NCBI GenBank assembly: GCA_016722705.1 | Contig: JADKGN010000004.1 | Location: forward strand, 2,775,300-2,839,299 | Source: Candidatus Dechloromonas phosphoritropha | GTDB lineage: Bacteria > Pseudomonadota > Gammaproteobacteria > Burkholderiales > Rhodocyclaceae | Direction: 5' to 3' | Length of the DNA: 64,000 bases | In this document: in pieces, positions 59,513 through 64,000 of the stretch | How the letters are laid out: the number at the start of each line of letters is the position of its first letter | How positions within the stretch are numbered: the stretch's first letter is position 1 | The notes under the pieces: model-generated | Told to the model about the DNA's origin: nothing | The model's database searches: none | Seen by the model: the letters and a program-made list of their open reading frames with translations, nothing else | Made by a program: the position numbers and the translations under genes

Positions 59513-61304
59513 GTGAGTATCAGGCCCCATTGAAGGACATCCGGTTTGTCATGCAGGATCTGGCCGGTCTTGACCAGATCGTGTCCTTGCCGGGTTACGA
59601 GGAAGCGACACCGGATGTCGTGGATGCAATTCTCGAAGAAGCCGCGAAGTTTGCCGGTGGAGTTCTTTCTCCTCTCAATCAGGTAGGCGACAGGGACGGT
59701 GCCCGATGGAAGGATACCATCGTCACTACCCCGGCTGGGTTCAAGGAGGCTTATCGGCAGTTCAGGACAACGGCTGGAACGCGCTTGGCTGCGACCCGGA
59801 CTTCGGCGGGCAGGGACTGCCGCGATTGTTGTCTACCGCGGTCAGCGAGATGTGGAAGGCGTCCAATCATGCTTTCTCGCTATGTCCGATGCTGACCCAG
59901 GGAGCCATCGAGGCGCTGATGATCGCTGGCAGCGACGAACAGAAGGCGGCTTACCTGCCGAACCTCGTATCCGGTGAATGGGCTGGAACGATGAACCTGA
60001 CCGAACCGTCCGCGGGTTCCGATCTGGCGGCTGTGCGCAGTCGTGCCGAGCCAGTAGGCGACGGCACCTACCGGATTTTCGGCCAGAAGATTTTCATCAC
60101 CTACGGCGAGCACGACATGACGGAAAACATCGTTCATCTCGTGCTGGCGCGCACCCCGATGCACCGGAAGGCGTCAAGGGCATCTCGCTGTTCGTCGTCT
60201 CCAAGTTTGTGCTAACGGCCGATGGCAAGCTGGGCGAGCGCAATGACGTTCACCGTGTTTCGATAGAGCACAAGCTTGGCATCCATGGCAGCCCGACGGC
60301 GGTGTTGGCCTTCGGCGACCACGGCGGTGCCATTGGTACGCTGGTTGGCGAAGAGAATCGCGGCCTCGAATACATGTTCATCATGATGAACGCCGCCCGC
60401 TTCAATGTCGGTCTGGAAGGACTGGGCGATGCCGAAAGGGCGTATCAGCGCGCCGTGGGCTATGCCAGGGATCGTGTCCAGGGCGGCGAAGTTGGAGTCC
60501 GGGGCGGCCCCAAGGTAGCGATCATCCGTCACCCTGATGTCCGTCGCATGCTGATGTCGATGCGCGCCCGCATCGAGGCGATGCGGGCGCTGGCCTACGT
60601 CACCGCAGCCGCGCTTGACAATGCGCACCAGAATCCGGATGGCGCCGCGCGTGCTCAGGCGCATGCATTCGCCGACCTGATGATTCCGGTGGTCAAGGGC
60701 TGGAGCACCGAGAGTTCGATCGACATCGCTTCCCTAGGCGTCCAGGTGCACGGGGGCATGGGCTACGTTGAGGAAACCGGCGCTGCCCAACACCTGCGCG
60801 ATGCCCGTATCACGACGATCTACGAAGGAACGACGGCAATCCAGGCCAACGATCTGATCGGTCGCAAGATTGCCCGGGAGCAGGGGGCCACCATCAACGC
60901 GGTGATCCGCGAAATGCGCACCGCTGCCGCCGGTTTGGACGGTGATCTGGCAATGATCGGAGGCCGCCAGCTTGCCGCGGTCGACGCGCTGGAAAGGGCT
61001 GTTTTCTGGATTGTGGCTAATTTCGCCAGTGATCCGAAGGTGGTTCATGCCGGGGCGGTACCCTTTCTCCACCTGTTCGGCACCGTTGCCGGCGGTTGGC
61101 AGATGGGGCGGGCGGCGGTAATCGCCCGGGCGCGAATCGCGGCCGGCGACGACGACCCGTTCTGGTCAGCCAGTTGGCGACGACCCGCTTCTTCGCCGAT
61201 CATTGCCTGACCCAGGCAGCCGGCCTAGCGGAATCCATCATCGGCGGCGCGCCAGGGCGCTGGAAATGGCCGACGACAGCTTCTGGACAAATTCCCCGTT
61301 TTGA
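59509..61304 (+). CDS. Acyl-CoA dehydrogenase, frameshifted at three places
   Basis: Starts ATG 59509 (MSEYQAPLKDIRFVMQDLAG). Three single-base losses break the frame: near 59763 (cagttcaggac should be cagttccaggac), near 60160 (acccc-gatgcacc, one G lost) and near 61170 (cagcca-gttggcg, one A lost). Read through, it has NGWNALGCDPDFGGQGLPRL, GEWAGTMNLTEPSAGSDLAA, GQKIFITYGEHDMTENIVHL, GGMGYVEETGAAQHLRDARI and TTIYEGTTAIQANDLIGRKI, the long acyl-CoA dehydrogenase (FadE-like family with 3-methylmercaptopropionyl-CoA relatives). The restored end is TNSPF with a stop at 61302-61304. Oxidises an acyl-CoA and passes electrons to EtfBA. Confidence 0.85.
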
Positions 61305-61396
61305 GTGAAAGCCTGCGATAGTTGTTATAATCGTGGGCTTTTCAACCTTGCCCCACCGCATCCGCATGGCGGGGGTTTAACCCAGAAGGAGTTTGC

Positions 61397-61780
61397 ATGC
61401 GTCATTACGAAATCTGCTTTATCGTCCATCCGGACCAAAGCGAACAGGTGCCCGGCATGGTTGAGCGCTATCGCGCCATCATTGCCGCCAAGAGCGGCAG
61501 GATTCATCGTCTGGAAGACTGGGGCCGGCGCCAGCTGGCCTACCTGATCCAGAAAATCCACAAGGCTCACTACGTCCTGATGAACATCGAGTGCGACGGC
61601 GAGACGCTGAACGAACTCGAACACTCGTTCAAGTTCAACGATGCCGTCCTGCGCCATCTCACCGTCAAGATGAAGGCTGCGGTGACGACTCCCCTCCCCG
61701 ATGATGAAGGATGAGAAGTCCAGGTCAATGATGCTCGGGACACGACTCCGGCGGAGTCGGCCGAAGCGGCTGTTGCCTGA
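61397..61780 (+). CDS. rpsF: Ribosomal protein S6, frameshifted C-terminus
   Basis: Start ATG 61397 (AAGGAG five bases before, at 61386). MRHYEICFIVHPDQSEQVPG, IHRLEDWGRRQLAYLIQKIH and LNELEHSFKFNDAVLRHLTV are all typical S6. The normal ending SPMMKDEKSRS appears only after removing one C near 61692, and the last part DTTPAESAEAAVA ends at the TGA at 61778-61780 after a second indel. As printed the frame stops at 61714 (105 residues). Confidence 0.93.
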
Positions 61781-61803
61781 CGGCAATTCGTACGGGAAAG
61801 ACG

Positions 61804-62100
61804 GCTGAACCGCGTCGAACCTCGGGAAGGCTGGTCGAGCGCAAAGCCCTGCGCTATACCCCGGCAGGAGTACCGGTCAGTGAAGGATTGCTGAAACACG
61901 GGTCGACGCAGATCGAAAGCGGTACGGAGCGCTTGGTCGAGGTGGAAATTGCTGTAGTGGCTATGGGCGAACCCGCCCGCTGGCTTCAGGCGGTATCGAT
62001 CGGCGGGCAGTCAATGTGACTGGCTTTCTGGTAGCCAGGAGCCGCAACAGCAAGACACCTGTGCTGCAGTGAATTCAATCGAATTTTTGGAAGGAAATGA
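61804..62100 (+). CDS. priB: Primosomal replication protein PriB/single-strand binding, frameshifted
   Basis: The stretch encodes LNRVEL, then GRLVERKALRYTPAGVPVSE, LLKHGSTQIESGTERLVEVE and VTGFLVARSRNSKTPVL, the PriB sequence expected between rpsF and rpsR in betaproteobacteria. At least two indels interrupt it (one near 61822, one near 62018). No clear start: ctgaac at 61805 may be a mis-sequenced ttgaac. Its end is uncertain; the TGA at 62098-62100 or the one near 62070 could be the stop. Confidence 0.75.
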
Positions 62101-62101
62101 A

Positions 62102-62374
62102 ATGGCTCGATTCTTCAAGAAGAAGGAAGACGACAAGAAAAAACGCGGTAGCGGTCTCTTCAAGCGCCGCAAGTTCTGCCGTTTTACGGCGGAAAAAGTC
62201 GAACAGATCGACTACAAGGATGTGGATGTCTTGAAAGAATACATCCAGGAAAACGCCAAGATCATGCCGGCACGGCTGACGGGCACCAAGGCGGGTTATC
62301 AGCGCCAGTTGGGCACCGCGATCAAGCGTGCCCGGTTTCTGGCACTGCCGCCCTACACCGACAACCATCAATAA
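62102..62374 (+). CDS. rpsR: Ribosomal protein S18
   Basis: 90 residues, start ATG 62102 with AAGGAA before it. MARFFKKKEDDKKKRGSGLF, KRRKFCRFTAEKVEQIDYKD and VLKEYIQENAKIMPARLTGT end in RARFLALPPYTDNHQ. Intact, unlike its neighbours. Confidence 0.98.
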   Translation: MARFFKKKEDDKKKRGSGLFKRRKFCRFTAEKVEQIDYKDVDVLKEYIQENAKIMPARLTGTKAGYQRQLGTAIKRARFLALPPYTDNHQ

Positions 62375-62392
62375 TTCCCGGGGAGACGAAAC

Positions 62393-62838
62393 ATGCAAAT
62401 CATTCTGCTCGAGACGATAATCAACCTCGGCAACCTTGGCGACATCGTCAAGGTCAGGGACGGCTACGCCCGCAACTTCCTGATCCCTAAGCACATGGCG
62501 AAGCGTGCCACGCCGGCTACCCTGGCTGAGTTCGAGGCCCGGCGTGCGGAGCTGGAACGGGTTGCCGCCGAAAAGCGGGCGCGGCACAAGGCATCGCCGA
62601 CAAGATGGCCGGTCTCTCGGTTTCCCTCGCCCGTAGGCCGGCATGGACGGCCGTCTGTTCGGGTCGGTCAGCAATGCCGATATTGCCGAGGCGCCTGAAG
62701 CTCGCCGGCTTTGACGTCGACAAGTCGGCCATCCGTATGCCGGATGGGCCCACTGAAGACGATTGGCGAATTCCTGCTTGATGTTGTGGTGCACGCCGAC
62801 GTGGTGGCAAACATCTCCGTGGCAGTGGTTTCCGGCTA
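62393..62838 (+). CDS. rplI: Ribosomal protein L9, frameshifted
   Basis: The N-domain is intact: MQIILLETIINLGNLGDIVK and VRDGYARNFLIPKHMAKRAT. After LERVAAEKRARHKA the frame breaks; later pieces in other frames give ADKMAGLSVSLARRAG, MDGRLFGSVSNADIAE, LKLAGFDVDKSAIRMPDGP and IGEFLLDVVVHADVVANISV ending GTVVSG-like with a TAA at 62836. At least three single-base indels are needed. Confidence 0.9.
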
Positions 62839-62860
62839 ATCCAGGCTGTCCATTGCGACC

Positions 62861-62889
62861 AAAGGCCTCGCAAATCGCGGGGCCTTTTA
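62861..62889 (+). terminator. Probable rho-independent terminator after rplI
   Basis: AAGGCC...cgcaaatcgcg...GGGCCTTTTAA: stem of AAGGCC/GGCCTT with partial pairing, followed by T residues. It lies between rplI and dnaB. Confidence 0.6.
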
Positions 62890-62905
62890 ATTTAAACTTG
62901 GCCAC

Positions 62906-64000
62906 ATGAATCAGCGCTTGCTGGCAGTGTTTCTGCTGGGCGACTCTGCGCTTGCCCAGTTGCGGGTGCCACCGCACCTGATTGAGGCGTGGAGCAGCCC
63001 GGTCCCGGGTGGTTGTTGCTCGACAAACCAGGCCTGGGACCTGATGGGCGATCTGGCTACCGACAGTGATTTCTATCGCGACGAGCATCGGCGTATCTTC
63101 CGGCAGATTCGCAACCTGCTCGAAAGTCGAGGCCGGCTGGACGTCGTCGGTCGCCGAAGCTCTCGACGCCGCAGGCGAAGGCGATCAGACCGGTGGGCTG
63201 GCCTATCTTGGGAGAACTTGCTGCGAACACGCTGCTTCGGCTGCAAAATATCAGGCGTTACGCCGATTGTCCGCGAACGGCTGTCCTGCGCCAACTGGTC
63301 GCCACGGCCGACGAAATTAAGCCGCCGATGCGCCGAACCCGCTTGGGCGGGATGCTGATACCCCCGCTCGACGAGGCGGAATCCAAGATCTTCGCCATTG
63401 CCGAAGCCGGTGCCGGTCAGCAGCGATGGTTTCGTCCACACTGTAATCCTTGCTGACCCAGGTCGTCGAACGCATCCAGGAACTGCATCGACCGCGACAA
63501 CCTGTCGGATATCACCGGTGTTCCCACCGGCTACGTTGATCTTGACCGATGACATCCGGCTTCGGTAATCGGGCGATCTGATCATCGTCGCTGGAAGGCC
63601 GTCGATGGAAAAACCGCCTTTGCGCTGAACATTGCCGAAAACCGGCGGTCGAGACTTCGGTCTGCCGGTGGAAATATTCTCGATGGAAATGGGGGCACGC
63701 AACTGGCGGGATGCGGGATGCTGGTGTCGATCGGACGCCCTGATTCGCATCGGGTGCGCAGCGGACGCCCGACCGATGACGAATGGTCGCGGTCCTCGTT
63801 CGCGCTGGGAAAACTGCACGAAGCGCCCATCTATATCGATGAAACCGGTGGACTGACCCCCGGCCAACCTTGCGCGTCCTGGCGCGACGGGCTGGCGCGC
63901 CAGCATGGAGGCAAAGCTCGGCCTGTGCTGGTGATCGACTATAGTCCAGTCGATGAGCGGCAACCGCCAGGGCGAAAACCGGCGACCCCGGTCTCGGACA
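62906..64000 (+). CDS. dnaB: Replicative DNA helicase DnaB, many frameshifts, cut by window end
   Basis: Begins MNQRLLAVFLLGDSALAQLR. In pieces of different frames it shows NQAWDL, DSDFYRDEHRRIFRQIRNLL, ESRGRLDVV, VAEALDAAGEGDQTGGLAYL, DEAESKIFAIAEAGAG, DRDNLSDITGVPTGYVDLD, the Walker A region GRPSM-KTAFALNIAEN, IFSMEMGGTQLA, and HRVRSGRLTDDEWSR-like and APIYIDETGGLTPG segments: the DnaB order. Roughly eight or more indels occur within 1.1 kb. Unwinds DNA at the fork; essential. Frame damage is interpreted as sequence error, and the gene continues past 64000. Confidence 0.88.

Noticed and set aside
57220..61304. Broken genes as true pseudogenes
   Set aside because: Each needs only single-base corrections, motifs are otherwise perfect, and the damage continues into essential genes, so sequencing error is more likely.

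Overview
The window is GC-rich chromosomal DNA from a betaproteobacterium, most likely of the Rhodocyclales (Dechloromonas/Azonexus/Accumulibacter type). The evidence is the order rpsF-priB-rpsR-rplI-dnaB at the right end, the aat-bpt pair, a six-gene rnf operon, hemP next to an ftr-type iron operon, a DUF2325 protein, and PrpE and AcuI. The genus is inference. I found no rRNA, tRNA or CRISPR array.

Layout. 0-6.6 kb is an accessory zone: a partial secreted protein, a CotH-kinase-like gene, a decayed DUF2784 gene, and a translationally coupled pair of unrecognised genes, one with TPR repeats. All are embedded in short dispersed repeats. 6.8-17.6 kb is an iron block: feoB-feoA, a DUF3014 protein, hemP-ftrA-porin-ftrB-ftrC-ftrD, and a second Fur-box operon of two small proteins plus DUF2325. 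17.7-23 kb is rnfABCDGE, an ion-pumping electron-transfer complex, followed by pyrD. 24.2-28.9 kb is a TolC/MacA/MacB-like tripartite exporter, then acylphosphatase. 29.7-35.8 kb is an apparent restriction-modification (type IIG-like) locus with a NERD nuclease gene; an IS1380-family element splits the methyltransferase. A GIY-YIG gene bracketed by palindromic repeats follows. 36.3-41.1 kb carries capA, nnrS, a MliC/YbaY-like protein and bpt-aat. 41.1-45 kb is a ferric-iron ABC transporter whose three genes are on different strands, with Fur-like boxes. 45-55 kb holds an NlpC/P60 hydrolase, acuI, a response regulator with a degenerate GGDEF domain, prpE, ppx and an mla-like lipid ABC operon. 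54.8-61.3 kb is a TetR regulator with a double palindromic operator, etfBA, a CbiM-like permease, a FimV-like protein and an acyl-CoA dehydrogenase. 61.4 kb to the end is the ribosomal protein/primosome/DnaB cluster.

How the genes work together. Iron supply is the dominant theme (ferrous Feo, Ftr, ferric Fbp, hemP, several Fur-like sites), alongside iron-sulfur and flavin-rich electron transfer (Rnf, ETF, acyl-CoA dehydrogenase) and propionate/acrylate metabolism (PrpE, AcuI).

Two cautions. From about 57.4 kb rightward, most genes are broken by single-base indels, including the essential rpsF, rplI and dnaB. This points to sequence errors near a contig end, not real pseudogenes. In the left part, families of short dispersed repeats occur between genes and also inside genes; this is the most unusual feature of the window.
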